A stretch of 64,000 nucleotides of DNA, taken from positions 26,937,382 through 27,001,381 of the forward strand of contig NC_084474.1 of assembly GCF_027409185.1 (NCBI RefSeq). Direction: 5' to 3'. This DNA is from Cynocephalus volans (Eukaryota; Chordata; Mammalia; Dermoptera; Cynocephalidae). Below the pieces are notes generated by a model that saw only the letters and a list, made by a program, of their open reading frames with translations, ran no database searches and was not told the origin of the DNA. Below are positions 33,075 through 44,745 of this stretch, one piece after another (the stretch's first letter is position 1; every line of letters begins with the position of its first letter). The translations under genes and the position numbers were made by a program.

Positions 33075-34942
33075 GATCCTGTGTTCATTAATTGGGGTGA
33101 AGTGGGTCTTTGCTGAGTATTAAGAAATAAAAATGATCATTGAACAACTAGGACAGAGGATAATCCATTGCTGAAAATAGTATCCTCAACTGGCTTGGAA
33201 AGTTTACTGTGGAAGAAAATGTACTCAGGCAAATGCCCAGTGACTTTCCACTTTGCCAGACTATTCCTCCTCCTGGTGTGTTTGGACCACATTTTTTTTT
33301 TATATACCAAACACAGCCCCACCCACCCTAAAATTATTTCCAGTGAATTATGCTTTAGTAACATGACTTCAGTCAACAATGAGGCAATATTAAAATAGTC
33401 ATATGACATTCATAATTATTGCAAGAATGCTGTTGAGAATATTGGTCACTACGTAGCGATGCCCTCGACAAAACAGTAAAAATTTATCTTTGGTTTCAGC
33501 CCCAGGAATAGTTGTACTTCTCCTAAGTAGTCAGTTTACTTTTAAATATAAATCATAAACAGTAGACTCTTAGTATTTGTAAATTTGATCTTTGCATTTT
33601 CAGCCTTTCAAAAGAGACATGTCAGTTGGGCCTCAAGCTTAACTCACACCCACTATAAAACTGGGGTGTGGTATGAAACTCCTGCTAATGAGTCTGACGC
33701 CCCAGTGCACATGTTAGTACAGCTTTGTTGTTCGGTGACATATGCTGAGTGACCTTCACTGTCCCTCACTACACTGTCCTGTCTGGTCATGCCTTCCTTC
33801 TCATGCTGGCTGCTAGAAAACTTGGAGGGAATTGTATGCCCCCTTCTTAAATGAATTAGACTTCACTGCATTCATTCTGGGCTCTAACCCCATTCTTCTT
33901 AAGGATGCCACACTAATGCAAATAAGTGTAGAATTTCCAGGTGCCCCTCCCAAGGGCCCAGTGATCTGTATGGTGTCACTTCATCCTGAACAAGGTCAGA
34001 GAGCCTGTGGGAACCTCTGAGCTGGGCTCAGCAACAGGACACCACCGAGCGTCTCTCCCTGGCTCAGAGCCACTCACGACTGGAAATACTCGCGTTAGGA
34101 GAAGATGTCCGTCTTAATGGAAGAGAAAGATGAAGGAAAATAAAGAGGAAGTGAAATATTCATCTTTCTCCCACACCAGAGGAAAAAGGGTCTTCCTTCC
34201 CTGCAGACGGGGAGGAAAGAAGTCGAATTTTGGGAATTCTTTCTGAGTATTTCCAGCAGAGGGCGCTCTGGTACAGGTAGAAAGAACCTCAAAGTGATCC
34301 ACTTCCTAGGGAAAATCCCGAGAAAGTTTATATTGGTTACCAACCCTGCTCCAGAATTGTATTAAGGGGCTTGTGATAACATTCTGGGAAGAAGCCTGAA
34401 GGAATTCAGAGGAGGTGTGTTTGTACAGAAGTGGGGAATGAAGTGAAATTGAACATAAAAATCCTTGGAGCTTTAGCAGCCCTTCCCAACAACAGCTTTA
34501 GCAGCCATTCTCTTAGAACAGTCACCGAAAATAGGAAAAATATTTGCAACGATCAAGACCTATTTTGCTAATAATTTCCCCCAACATGTCCCATCATAGC
34601 ACCTTTCAGTACTTTGGACATTCACTTAATAAGCTCATGTTAAGTCCATGCGGGAGGCCAGATTCTGGGGAGAGTTGAAAGGTAAAAATACAGTCTCTGT
34701 CTACAGCGAGTTTATATTCTAAAAGTGGAGATGACACAAATTAGATTACTCTCCAAGTCACAATATGGACAACACCAGCACAAAGGCACAAATAGGTTAC
34801 AGGAAAGTCTGTATGGAGCTGAGAACAATGAAGAAACGATTTGTGATAGCGAGCACACCACTCCCCAGGCCAGCCATTATTCTAGGACAGTCTCCAGAGA
34901 CCTGCAGATATCCTATTATCACAGGCATCAAATGCCTTCTGA
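33075..34942. other. Mostly unique sequence
   Basis: About 1.9 kb. It holds a CTCF-like motif (34252-34268) and a possible weak L2 stretch (34615-34780). No gene recognised. Confidence 0.5.
34252..34268 (+). promoter_or_regulatory. CTCF-like binding motif
   Basis: CCAGCAGAGGGCGCT matches the well-known CTCF core very closely and lies in non-repetitive sequence. Motif match only; occupancy is not shown. Confidence 0.6.
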
Positions 34943-34943
34943 G

Positions 34944-35039
34944 GGGCTGGCCAGTTAGCTCAGTTGGTTAGAGGGCAGCCTTGTAACACCAAGGTCACAG
35001 GTTCAGATCCCCTTGCCTGCCAGCCACCAAAAAAAGAAA
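34944..35039 (+). mobile_element. CYN monomer SINE
   Basis: GGCTGGCCAGTTAGCTCAG to GCCAGCCACC plus an A-rich tail. Target duplication AAATGCCTTCTGAGG / AAATGCCCTCTGAGG. Confidence 0.95.
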
Positions 35040-35114
35040 AAATGCCCTCTGAGGCAAGAACGGATCAAAATCATTACAGTCAAACCTGTAGGATTTCCCT
35101 ACTTGATGCTAGCA

Positions 35115-35290
35115 CCTTGTGTATCTTTAATGCTCATGACAACCACACAAGGTAAACAGTATTAGTTCCTCTTTGCAGACAAAGGAACCGAGGGCAGTGT
35201 TCATGCATTAAATGTCATCACAGCCAGGATTTTAACCAAAGTCCGTCTGAGTCAAAAGCCTGTGTTGTTTTCATGACTCCATTGTGCCTC
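35115..35290 (+). mobile_element. MIR
   Basis: CTCATGACAACCACACAAGG, TTGCAGACAAAGGAACCGAGG, GGATTTTAACCAAAGTCCG. Confidence 0.7.
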
Positions 35291-36200
35291 TCTCAAGTGT
35301 GACACTTCCTAGTAACTGTATTTTACTAAAAGACTATGTTTTGAAGGAGAAATTATTTAAGAGCCAAAGGAGCAAGGCATTGGTAAATGGTAGGCCTTTG
35401 GGAGAGAAAGGAGGGATTTTTAAGATGATTCTGACACCATATTCCGGAGACAAACAGCCTTTACATTTTCCCTCAGCAAAATCACTAGTTATCAGTTCAT
35501 TGTGAATATTAATAATAGTAATTTTCAGATGGCCTAGATGAATATTCACCTTTGTTGCTGAAAGCCATGTCTAATAGGAAAATGCAGAACGTCTCTTTTC
35601 CACAAATCCTGTAGGTGGCGCCCGTGTACTGGTTTCAGCCGAAGGCACCCAGCATTGACCTTTCAGGAATCATAACAGATGTATAGGTACACGCCACACA
35701 GAATGACTGTTTTTATTCTAAGTGAGAAAGAAGTACAGCTTTGCTCCCTGTGTTTACCTAAAAATTCTCCCTTTCAACAAGGCTTATGTTCATCTGGAGA
35801 GGACATAACCCCTGCCACTGAAGAAGTCCCCACTTCCAGACACCTCTCTGAGGATAAACAGCTAGATGACAGTGAGCAGGCCCCTAACCTCCTAGGGCCC
35901 CTGTTTTTCTCATCTAGACAATGAGAAAGGTGGTCTAGATGGTCTCTAAAGTCCCTCCTAACTCATACATTTTATTATATTCTCCACAGAAAGAATTCTG
36001 AATGGTCCCCAAGAAAAAAGAAAAAAAAATGTAAAATCAGAATAGAAAGGGACTGAGAGTCATCCAGCTGAAAAGCCAATGCATTTTTGGAAATCTACTG
36101 CGTCACCAAAAGGTTTTCACCCGCTAGGAGTCATCGGTTCATAAATCATACAACACCCCGTATGACTACTAGAAAGTTCTTCATAATGCTCAGCTTCACC
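35291..36200. other. Mostly unique sequence
   Basis: Apart from the CTCF-like motif, 35860-35975 resembles a MIR-class 3' part (CTCATCTAGACAATGAGAAAGG, CTAGATGGTCTCTAAAGTCCC). No gene recognised. Confidence 0.5.
35607..35623 (+). promoter_or_regulatory. CTCF-like binding motif
   Basis: CCTGTAGGTGGCGCC keeps the AGGTGGCGC core. Same orientation as the motif 1.35 kb upstream. A weaker match than the first. Confidence 0.45.
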
Positions 36201-36270
36201 GAGCTTAGGCTTCAGAGAGCACCAAGGTCAGAGGTTCAGATCACTGTACAGGCCCGCCACCAAGAAAAAG
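36201..36270 (+). mobile_element. Decayed CYN monomer
   Basis: GAGCACCAAGGTCAGAGG, GTTCAGATCACTGTAC and GGCCCGCCACC remain. The 5' half is not recognisable. Confidence 0.6.
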
Positions 36271-36379
36271 CTAGCTTCTGAATTGAGTTGTGTCATAAGT
36301 ATAAAATACACGCTGGATTTCAAACACTTCACACACAAAATGTAAATATGTCGATAATATGCATATATGTGGGGTTGGT

Positions 36380-36580
36380 TTTTTTTTTTTTTTTGAGGCT
36401 GGACGAAGTATTTATTTTGATTACATGTTGAAATGATTGTATTTTGGATATATTGAGTTCAATAAAATACATTATAATTAATTTCATCTGTTTCTTTTTT
36501 CTTTTTTAATGGACCTACTGGAAAATGTAAAATTACATACATGGCTTGTATTGTTCTATTTCTGTCAGACCTTGTTGATC
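36380..36580. mobile_element. Ancient repeat, family not assigned
   Basis: ATTTTGATTACATGTTGAAATG, TTGGATATATTGAGTTCAATA and TAATTTCATCTGTTTCTTTTT are familiar from an old mammalian element (hAT or L1 3' end). A T run precedes it. Confidence 0.45.
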
Positions 36581-36589
36581 CAAGTTATT

Positions 36590-36960
36590 CAAAGTAGCTG
36601 CCATGCAGATTTGTCCAGCTGGGTTTTCAGATTCCATTGTAGAACCTTATATTAAGTAATTAATTAAGAAATGTAATTATTAATTTACATTTGTTTCTTG
36701 GATCTGACTTATCATTCCAGCAGACAATATGATCTTTTGAAATTTGGATGCCATATACGTGTAACCCTCTTCAACTTCATGTTATCCACAAACTTGATAA
36801 GTAAACTTTATTTATATTCATCCAAGTCTTTGATTAAAACATTGGCCAAAATTTCTAATGGGTTAGAAATGACCCATTAATTAAGCATTACCTTGATGTG
36901 CTTTTTTCCAGCTAAGTAACTGTTCACCTAATGATAATAGCATGCCGTCCTTATTTTTCC
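36590..36960 (-). mobile_element. L3/CR1 LINE fragment
   Basis: Antisense L3 blocks: TTATCCACAAACTTGATAAG, TCATCCAAGTCTTTGATTAAAA, GACCCATTAATTAAGCATTAC, AACTGTTCACCTAATGATAA. It corresponds to a part of L3 lying beyond the end of the fragment at 37300-38345. Confidence 0.65.
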
Positions 36961-37299
36961 ATTTCTACTGTATTTCCCTGATCTGCCAATCTCCTGCCAA
37001 AGAGGTGATGGGCAGAGAGCGCAGGACAATCAGCGAAGCTTGCGGCCAGGGTCAGGGTAGCTTGGTACTGGGGTGAGGCATCTACAGAGACTAAAACCAG
37101 GCAGTGGAGAGGTGAGCAAGACTGGAGCAGACTGCCACCGACTAGGTGGGGCTTTCAGACAGCAGAGTGAGTAGTGCAGGGGCCTGAACAATGGGAGCTC
37201 AGAGCCCGGCTGCAAGATCGCAGGACAGGAGGCAGGCACCTGGATGACAGTGCAGGGTGAGTTGTCCTTTCTTTTAGCTCTCGCTCCTGTCCTCTCCCT

Positions 37300-37585
37300 T
37301 GTCTTAGGGTCAGAGAATCTTAAACTCAGAGGAATCTTAGACATCCTTTCATCCATCAAACTTCTAGTCTGTTCTACAGTATCCCTGCAAAACTGGTGAT
37401 TCTAGCCATCAAATCTCGGCTAAAAATAAAAACCCCTCCCAGCAGGGGACCCACTCTTTCAAGGGGACACATTCCACCTGCAAACACTTGAACTGTTAAG
37501 GAATCCTTCCTTATGGTAAGTGGAAATCTGCCTCCTTATAACTTCAACTCGCTGATCTTATTTGCCCTCTGAGTAAATCTAATTC

Positions 37586-37618
<33 letters not shown>

Positions 37619-38345
37619 GGCAACTGGCCAGTAAGGGAATCTGAAACCTTAAACTTGCGGTTATAAGACTGTAAACCCAATTCTTCTTTAACATGACAGT
37701 TATAGTTATATGTCAAGGCAGTAAGTGCCCCCTTAATTCCATTCATACCCAGACTATTCCTGGTACTTTCATTCTTCATTGGATGTGGTCTCCAATCTTC
37801 ACCATCCTGGATGCCCTTCTCCAACACACTCTAGTGAGCCTATCAATGTCCTTCCATGAAGTGCAGTACCTGGTACTGAGCTCAGTACTCCTGCCTCCTG
37901 CAACGTCTGCCCTCTTCCTGACTATACTTCCTCTAGCGTAGTCTAAAGATCCTGTTGACACATTCAGAACTTACGGTTTACTAAAATGCATAGATGATTT
38001 AATAATATGCTATTTATTGCATATCTACCACCATGCATCTATATCAGACAATGTTAATCAGTGTGGCATATTGTTCCCTGGGATCCAGTTGTATCCTCAG
38101 ATTCCTTCTTAACACAATTGCTGATCAGCCACTGATGGTTGATATACAGATGAAGCCTATTTGACACTTAATGCCAAGTTAAATTTTCACCACCCTGTAC
38201 TTCTGCAGCTGATTTTTATCTGACAAATCAAGGGCCTTTACATTTACCCTTGATTGAATTTAGTGATGTTAGATTTGGCCCATCAAGCCCAGTTTCATCA
38301 TCTGCATAACATAGTACTTAATAGAACATCAATGGTTCCGTTCAA
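37300..38345 (-). mobile_element. L3/CR1 LINE, 3' part
   Basis: Antisense L3: GGACCCACTCTTTCAAGGGG, AACTGTTAAGGAATCCTTCC, CTGCCTCCTTATAACTTCAAC, TTCACCATCCTGGATGCCC, TATCAATGTCCTTCCATGAAG, CACCCTGTACTTCTGCAGC, GATTTGGCCCATCAAGCC. Interrupted by a CYN copy at 37608. Confidence 0.75.
37585..37670 (-). mobile_element. Truncated CYN monomer with (TTTTC)n tail
   Basis: Five TTTTC units and a T run are followed by GGCAACTGGCCAGTAAGGG and TTGCGGTTATAAGACTG. The 5' third is missing. Flanks share an AATTCTT-type duplication. Confidence 0.8.
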
Positions 38346-38734
38346 ATTTTTTCCTCTCTCATCTTCTTTTTCTCCCATTATTGCTCCCTAATGGTTACTT
38401 GAAATTATCTGTTATTTGATGTATTTATTGAATGAAGTTTTATACTCTCTCTTTAGTTTAAAAGTATTTTCGTTTCATATTAAATCAGCTGCTTTGTTAG
38501 TTATGTGGGACTGCTTTTTATCTCCATTATAATTTTAAATTTTTATTGAGAATCTATGAGCTACAAAGCAGTAGCAATCAATATGATCCAGAAAGTGTGC
38601 AGTGTTTGCGATACCCTCTGCTAACCTCAGCAGGAAGGAACCTGTCCCTTCTCTTAAACTGGCCTCAATTTATCTCAGAAATTTGCCAGCATCAGGAGGC
38701 TCCATGAGCACATTTTCACTTTCATAGAACCCAG
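38346..38734. other. Unassigned sequence
   Basis: AT-rich, no gene or repeat recognised. Confidence 0.4.
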
Positions 38735-38970
38735 TAGGCGATACTATATTGTGTACTTGAGATTTGCTAAAAGGGTGTATCTTAAGTGTTCTCACCACAA
38801 AAAGGGGAAAATAACTATGTAAGGTGATGGGCATGTCAATTAGCTTGATTGCTGTGATTATTTCAAAAAAATGTATACATCTATCAGAACATCATGTTGT
38901 ACACCTTAAATATATACATTTCTTATTTGTTAATTATACATCAATAAAGCTAAAAAAAAAAAAAAAAAAG
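38735..38970 (+). mobile_element. L1 3' end with poly-A
   Basis: ATATTGTGTACTTGAGATTTGC, GTGTTCTCACCACAAAAAGG, GTAAGGTGATGGGCATGTC, CATGTTGTACACCTTAAATA, CATCAATAAAGCT then poly-A. Confidence 0.8.
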
Positions 38971-40424
38971 CAGCCATAGCTGTTAGGGCTGAGGCAGAAG
39001 ATCTGAACCCTTTAACGGCGTGAACTTGTTCAAGCTTTAGTTTTCCCCTGAGGGTCCCCCCAACCCCACACCCACAGACTGTGCAGGTGGAGGAGTACAG
39101 AAATGGAATGTTCTGGTTTTGAACTTCTGCACTACAGGTAACACACACAATCAGCAGAGGCAGACAAAGAATCACAGTATCTCATCCTCTGGTTCCCTCA
39201 AAATTGACAATTGAGGCTCAGTGTTCAACAAAGAGAGGTTCTTCTTAGAAGCAAACCAGATCTTCTGGGGAGTCGTGTTTCAGCTCCCTGGCAAGGGGAA
39301 AGTCTTTGGTCCCTGAAGCAATATTTCAGTCAAATATTATCCTGGTGGCTAAGAATGAGGATTTTTACATACCTAGCTTACCCCTGGTGTTACAGGATTA
39401 TTTTCTGTATCACAAAAGGTCAGAATACATGAGTAGATGACCAGTCACACACCAGTCTAGCAAACCTAGGAAACAGAATATGATTCTTGGAAACATTCTA
39501 GAAAACAGAATATGATTCTCATAATTCCTTCACCTCTCTCTGTCCTTCATCCAGCCACCGTATTATTGGGGCTGAGATACTCTGCTAGACAGTCTATACT
39601 CTAATTGAAATTACCCAAAGACAACAGTGTGATGAAGTGGTTTGAGCGTAGAAGCTGCAAGAGAGATCCATTTTCCAATCCAACTAGGAAGTTAATGATT
39701 ATATGTCACATTGGAAAATCATCGCCTCTTTGTCGAAATGAAAACTAAGTCCAAATGCATGTTGCTTTGTGTTGGGTCAGACCCTCTAACCTTTGGGAGG
39801 AAAGGTCAAGGCCTCCTTCCCTCCCATATTCCCACCCCTTTGGGGGAGTTCTAATAAAGGACAACACCACCCCCAAAAAAGAGACAACATCCTGTCTGCT
39901 AGATGCATAATTTAGTAACACTACTAGAGGATAGAACTTTCTGTGGGAGCAGAAATGGGGCTCAAAAGGCCCTGCCACCCAACATAACAAGTGTAGAGAA
40001 GAGGGGCTTTAGGGACCCTCCAGCTTGTGGGGTGCTCTCACCCCTAGCAGGCCCAGCAGGACCCTCATGGGAACCAGACTAGAGGAAGCAAGCCCAGAGC
40101 AGATGGATTCCAGCTGTATCTTCTCTGGGCCTTCAGACGGGAGAAAGAAAGAAATCCGGAGGTTTCCATACTATCCTCCCTAGCTTATCAGCGGGAGAGA
40201 CCTCATAGGGATTTTCAGCAACCATTTAGCAGGAATTTTTAAAAGAGTGTTTGCCTGCATGGTCCTATAAACTGGGAACCAAGCGCCTCAGCAGGGGCTG
40301 GAAAGGGACCTGGGCTGTGGGAATATGGAAACCCGTATTCCAGGGTGACTTCTATTCTGGAACCAAGTAGCAGTACGATGTTGTGAAAGGGAGAATCCTG
40401 GGTCAGGTGGGCTGCTTCTTCTCC
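38971..40424. other. Mostly unique sequence
   Basis: About 1.45 kb of mixed composition. 39460-39515 holds a short tandem-like duplication of AACAGAATATGATTCT. No gene recognised. Confidence 0.45.
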
Positions 40425-40610
40425 TTGGTTCAGCCTCGCACCAACTGCATGACCTTGAGCCTCAGCTGCCTCATCTGTGAAATGGAGGTGATAATAGTAT
40501 CCACCTCAGAGGGATGAGAATGAAAAGGTTGGAAGCCTCTGAAGAGATTAGCAGGAAGTCAGCCAACAAGTAAACTCTCCATAAATATTAGCCATTGTGA
40601 TGATAATGAG
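40425..40610 (-). mobile_element. MIR
   Basis: CACCAACTGCATGACCTTGAG, CTCATCTGTGAAATGGAGG, TAATAGTATCCACCTCAG, CATAAATATTAGCCATTGTG. Confidence 0.85.
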
Positions 40611-40815
40611 GCTTTTCAAGCTCAGGTCAGAACACACCAATTTGGTGGCAGCATAATCAGGGCCCTTGATTCATATTATAAGCACCCACATGGAGCATCA
40701 GAAAGGTGAGCATTAGACAAAAAACACCCTGAGGCGGCCCCTAGAGAGAATATTTAATAATTGAGGAAGCTTCTGCATAGGGACTTATTATTACTTACAT
40801 CAATTTCCACCTCCA

Positions 40816-40850
40816 CCTCCAGCAGCAGCAGCAGGAGCAGGAGCAGCTCA
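40816..40850 (+). repeat. (AGC)n short repeat
   Basis: AGCAGCAGCAGCAGG followed by AGCAGGAGCAGC. Confidence 0.85.
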
Positions 40851-40879
40851 GAACCCGGAATGGAATAAATACAAGGTGT

Positions 40880-41240
40880 TGGTGATAGAAAAGCAAAAAT
40901 ACCACACAAAATCCCCGACCTCATGGTGCTTATGTTCTACTGTGAAGAGAGAGAGACAACAGATAAAAAAAAAAACAGTGCAAATATTGCACACTGGTGT
41001 AGGCAGCATGGAGCAAACAGCAAGATAAGAGGACAGAAGGTACTAGGGCAGGACTTCAGTGGGCCAGAAGATCTTCTTAGAAGAGATGGCATTTGAGAAG
41101 CGAACTGACCAAAGTGACAGAAAACTGTATATATGAGAGAAGAGCTCCACACTGCAGAAGTCCTGAGGCCACGCACTGGGTCGTCTGCACGGGGAGGTCC
41201 ACGAGGCTGGCGATGAGTAGTTAAGTGTTAGATTAAAAAG
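40880..41240 (-). mobile_element. L2 fragment
   Basis: Antisense: CATGGTGCTTATGTTCTACTG, AGAGATGGCATTTGAGAAG and CAGAAGTCCTGAGGCCACG, in L2 order. Confidence 0.6.
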
Positions 41241-41250
41241 CCAGCTCAAG

Positions 41251-41342
41251 CGCTGGCCAGTTAGCTCAGTTGTTTAGAGCGTGGTGCTGGTAACACCAAG
41301 GTCCAGGGTTTGATCTCTGTACTGGCCAACCACCCAAAACAA
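41251..41342 (+). mobile_element. CYN monomer SINE
   Basis: CTGGCCAGTTAGCTCAGTTG, GTGGTGCTGGTAACACC, GGGTTTGATCTCTGTACTGG, then an A-rich tail. Confidence 0.88.
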
Positions 41343-41454
41343 AACAATAAAACACAAAAAGACAGTTCACCAGTACACACCTGTACTATGTGTGCTATTT
41401 TTCCTTTTTGCATAGTGCTTATCATGTTCTAACAAACTTTAGGATTTAATTCTG

Positions 41455-41760
41455 TGTTATGCTTATTTTTACATCTCCTCTTGCTAGAATGCAAGCTCCC
41501 ATAGCACTGGGGTCCCAGGTGTTTGCTTCACTGATCCATCCCAAACATCTACAACTGGCCCTGCAAACAGCATTGAGCACACAACAAATACCCATGGGAA
41601 TGACACATGGGCCAAGGTAAAGACTTGGGGTTTGTTCCAAGGTCAGTGGGACTTTGGGGAGATTTTGAGCAGGAAAATGATGTGGTCTAAGTTATGTTTC
41701 TGATTGTTTTGGCTACTGTGAGGAAAAAAAAAATCAGAACTGAATGAATGGGTAGATGGC
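41455..41760. mobile_element. L2 fragments, both orientations
   Basis: 41455-41605 is sense L2 3'UTR-like (CTTGCTAGAATGCAAGCTCCC, CATTGAGCACACAACAAAT). 41610-41740 is antisense L2 (TTTTGAGCAGGAAAATGATG, GTTTTGGCTACTGTGAGG). Confidence 0.55.
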
Positions 41761-43266
41761 TGACTGAATGAATCCCAGAGTCCATAACTCCTGCTTTGGG
41801 GAGGAGGATTTTTCAGGTGCAATTCAAATTGGAAGGTGCTCTGCTAGTATCAGAAAATTGCGTGGTATACCCATTGCCCACCCTACCCCATGGCTCAGAG
41901 GGACTCTGGGCAAGAATATAGATGAGAGAGCTGCACGCCTGCTGTGGGGAGGCAACCCTCCCAGGAAGAGGCAGAGACTTCCTAAAAAGAGCGAACCTCA
42001 ACTCTTCAGAACCCTGAGCAACCACAGAGAGGGCCGAGTGTTTCTGTGATCAGTGTCTGGTGTAGATCATCAGGGAACTGCAGAGAAGGAGCCGGAAAAG
42101 AACCAGGACAGCCCAGATCTGGGCATGGGCATGACCAACGGAGAGGTCTGCTGACACATGGCCAGCTGAGGGTTCCATCAGATTTCTCTGAGGAATTGGA
42201 GGTTAATGCCAAAGCCACGCTATAGGGTATTTGTGGTCCATATGAATACACTCATGCTTAAGCCAGGGTTTCAGAAAACAGAGGTCTCACTCCACTCTGC
42301 AGTTCAGCCATTCTCGATGAACCTTTCTGATGTTATTATAAGGCCCTCAGTTAAAGAACCTCTAAAGGTGTTGATAAAGTTAACAGTCTCAGGGGGTGGT
42401 GACCATTGAAATTTTCTGTCAAGACTCTGACATCCAGAGTGCAGCACCCCGTCCAGAATGGCACCTTACTACCTTCTGGGGTGTTACCATGTTACACACT
42501 TTTCTTTCTATGCCAGCTTATTTTTATTATGCTATTTTATAGTATGTGTATCTAAAGAGCAAAGAGCTGCATATATTCCTTATGAGACCATAGTCACTTT
42601 TTTTCTACATCTAATGTTTAAGTGCACAGAGTGTCTACCTCATTCCATGTCAACATTTCTTCTAATTAAATGAGCAATCCGTCTGCACAAAGGCAACCTG
42701 GCAGTCACATTCACATGTACAGAAAGGAACTGGGGAACTTTTTCCTCTTCAAAATGTATTTGTAGTTTTTCTTTGCCTTTTAGCTTCTGGTTTCCTCTTG
42801 TAGCTTCTATAGTCCTATGCAAGTGATATTTTACATTTCCTAAAACCTTTTAAAAGCTTGAATTAGACAGTATCAGTCTTTCTCTTTTGGAAGAAGAAAT
42901 AGCAGTCTTGTCTTTTACCTAAATCATTTTATGGGCCATTAATTGAATAGATAACGTTCCTCAGCAAAGGCTGAAGGGTCATTTACCATTTTCAACTTGA
43001 GGACTACCGGTGATCACAAGAGAGCAATACAGAGTGAGGTGACACCGAGTTTTTATGAAGAGCACAGACGTGGCTGGGATTAGAAAGCTACACATTTCAG
43101 TCTTTTGTTTTGCTTTTACACATGAGTAAGGGAAATAACTACCTATTTTTTCACTATAATAAATATTTGTTTTAATCGGAATTCTCAATATCAAAAAGTC
43201 TCCTGTTAGGATAGTTTGGTTTAGAAAACCAAGGGATATGTTTTGCTCTTTAAGATTAAAGAAATA
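41761..43266. other. Mostly unique sequence
   Basis: About 1.5 kb. A 93-codon frame (41768-42049) and others show no recognisable domain. No gene called. Confidence 0.5.
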
Positions 43267-43430
43267 GGGCCAGCCTGTGGCTCACTTGGGAGAGTGCGGT
43301 GCTGATAACACCAAGGCCACAGGTTCAAATCCCATATAGGGATGGCTGGTTAGCTCACTGGGTGAGCGTGTGCTGACAACACCAAGTCAAGGGTTAAAAT
43401 CCCCTTACCGGTCATCTTAAAAAAAAAAAA
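43267..43430 (+). mobile_element. CYN dimer SINE
   Basis: GGGCCAGCCTGTGGCTCAC, unit 2 with CTCACTGGGTGAGCG, CTTACCGGTCATCTT, poly-A. Flanks share AAGAAATA. Confidence 0.95.
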
Positions 43431-43530
43431 TTCAAGAAATAGCTAGATGAAAGGCCAAGCTGTCTCACATCCCAAATACCCACTACTTTACTCTTGAGAG
43501 TCTACATTTTGGGGGGCAAAGACACTAAGG

Positions 43531-43618
43531 AACACCAAAGTCAAGGATTCAGATACCTGTACCAGCCAGCCACCAAAAAAAATAATTAATTTTAAAAACA
43601 ACTTTAAAAAAAAAAAAA
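43531..43618 (+). mobile_element. CYN monomer, 5'-truncated
   Basis: AACACCAAAGTCAAGG to CCAGCCAGCCACC plus a long A-rich tail. Flanking AGACACTA duplication at about 43520 and 43619. Confidence 0.85.
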
Positions 43619-43630
43619 AGACACTAGGGG

Positions 43631-44040
43631 CTGTTAGCAGCTTTCTCGGCCAGGATCAGAGGATTTACTTGGGTCTCTCTGAAAACAACTCCGCAAGTGA
43701 CTAGATCATTAGAATCAGAGGAGGGAAAGTGATTCTCCCTTGAAAGGATGTCAAAGTGGATGCCCTGGCATTGTTCCAGAAAGAAAGGAAGGAAGAAGGA
43801 AAAAGGAAAACAAAAGGAGTTTCAGTCAGAATTCTGGGCCCTTGAAATAGACAACAAAATAAATAAAGTGCCTTTATCAAATCACCCTCCCTCACCACTT
43901 GCCCCATTCCCTCCACGCCCCGTAACCTTTGATTGTCTGGTGAGACCATGTTCAATCATATCAAGGGAGTCACCCCGGGCAGAGAAACTGTGACCACCGC
44001 TGGCTTGGTCAATTTCTTCTATCACAGGGGAGTTAGGATA
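43631..44040. other. Unassigned sequence
   Basis: A purine-rich stretch GAAAGAAAGGAAGGAAG at 43780-43800. No gene recognised. Confidence 0.4.
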
Positions 44041-44041
44041 C

Positions 44042-44745
44042 AATTTTTTTTTTTTTAATTATTGTGGTAAATATACAGAACATAAAATTTATCATTTCAA
44101 CCATTTTTAAATGTACAGATCAGGGACATTAAGCTCATTCACATCGTTGTAAAATCATCACTACTGTCCATCTCCAGAACTCTTTTATCTCTTCAAACTG
44201 AAACTCCGTACCCATTAAACATGAATTCCCCATTCTCCCCTGGCCCCAGCGGTTGGCAACCACCACTCTACTTCCTGTCTCCATGAATTTGACTTCTGTA
44301 GGAACCTCAAGAGAAATTAATATTTGCCCTTTTGTGACTGTCTTATTTCACTTAGCCAAATGTGCTCAAAGTTCATCCATGTTGTAGCATGTGTCAGAAT
44401 TCCCTTCCTTTTTAAGGCTCCATTATATATATCAAAATAGAAATACATATGCATATGTTTATATATGCCACATTTTGTTTATCCATTCACCCATAAACAC
44501 TTGGGTTGCTTCCACTTTTGACTATTGGGAATAATGCTGCTATGAACATAGGTGTACAAATATCTGTTTGAGTCCCTGTTTTCACTTCTTTGGGGTATAT
44601 ACCCAGAAGTGGAATTGCTGGATCATGTGGTAATTCTATGTTTAATTTGCTGAAGAACTTCTACACCATCTCCCACTGTGGCTGCAGCACTTCACGTTCC
44701 CACCAGCAACAGCACATCCTCTTGCTGCCTACTTGTCAGTGTATT
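44042..44745 (-). mobile_element. L1 3' end, antisense
   Basis: Poly-T at 44045-44057, then TTCATCCATGTTGTAGCATG, CATTTTGTTTATCCATTCACC, GGGAATAATGCTGCTATGAAC, GGGTATATACCCAGAAGTGG, ATTGCTGGATCATGTGGTAA. 5'-truncated near 44745. Confidence 0.85.
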
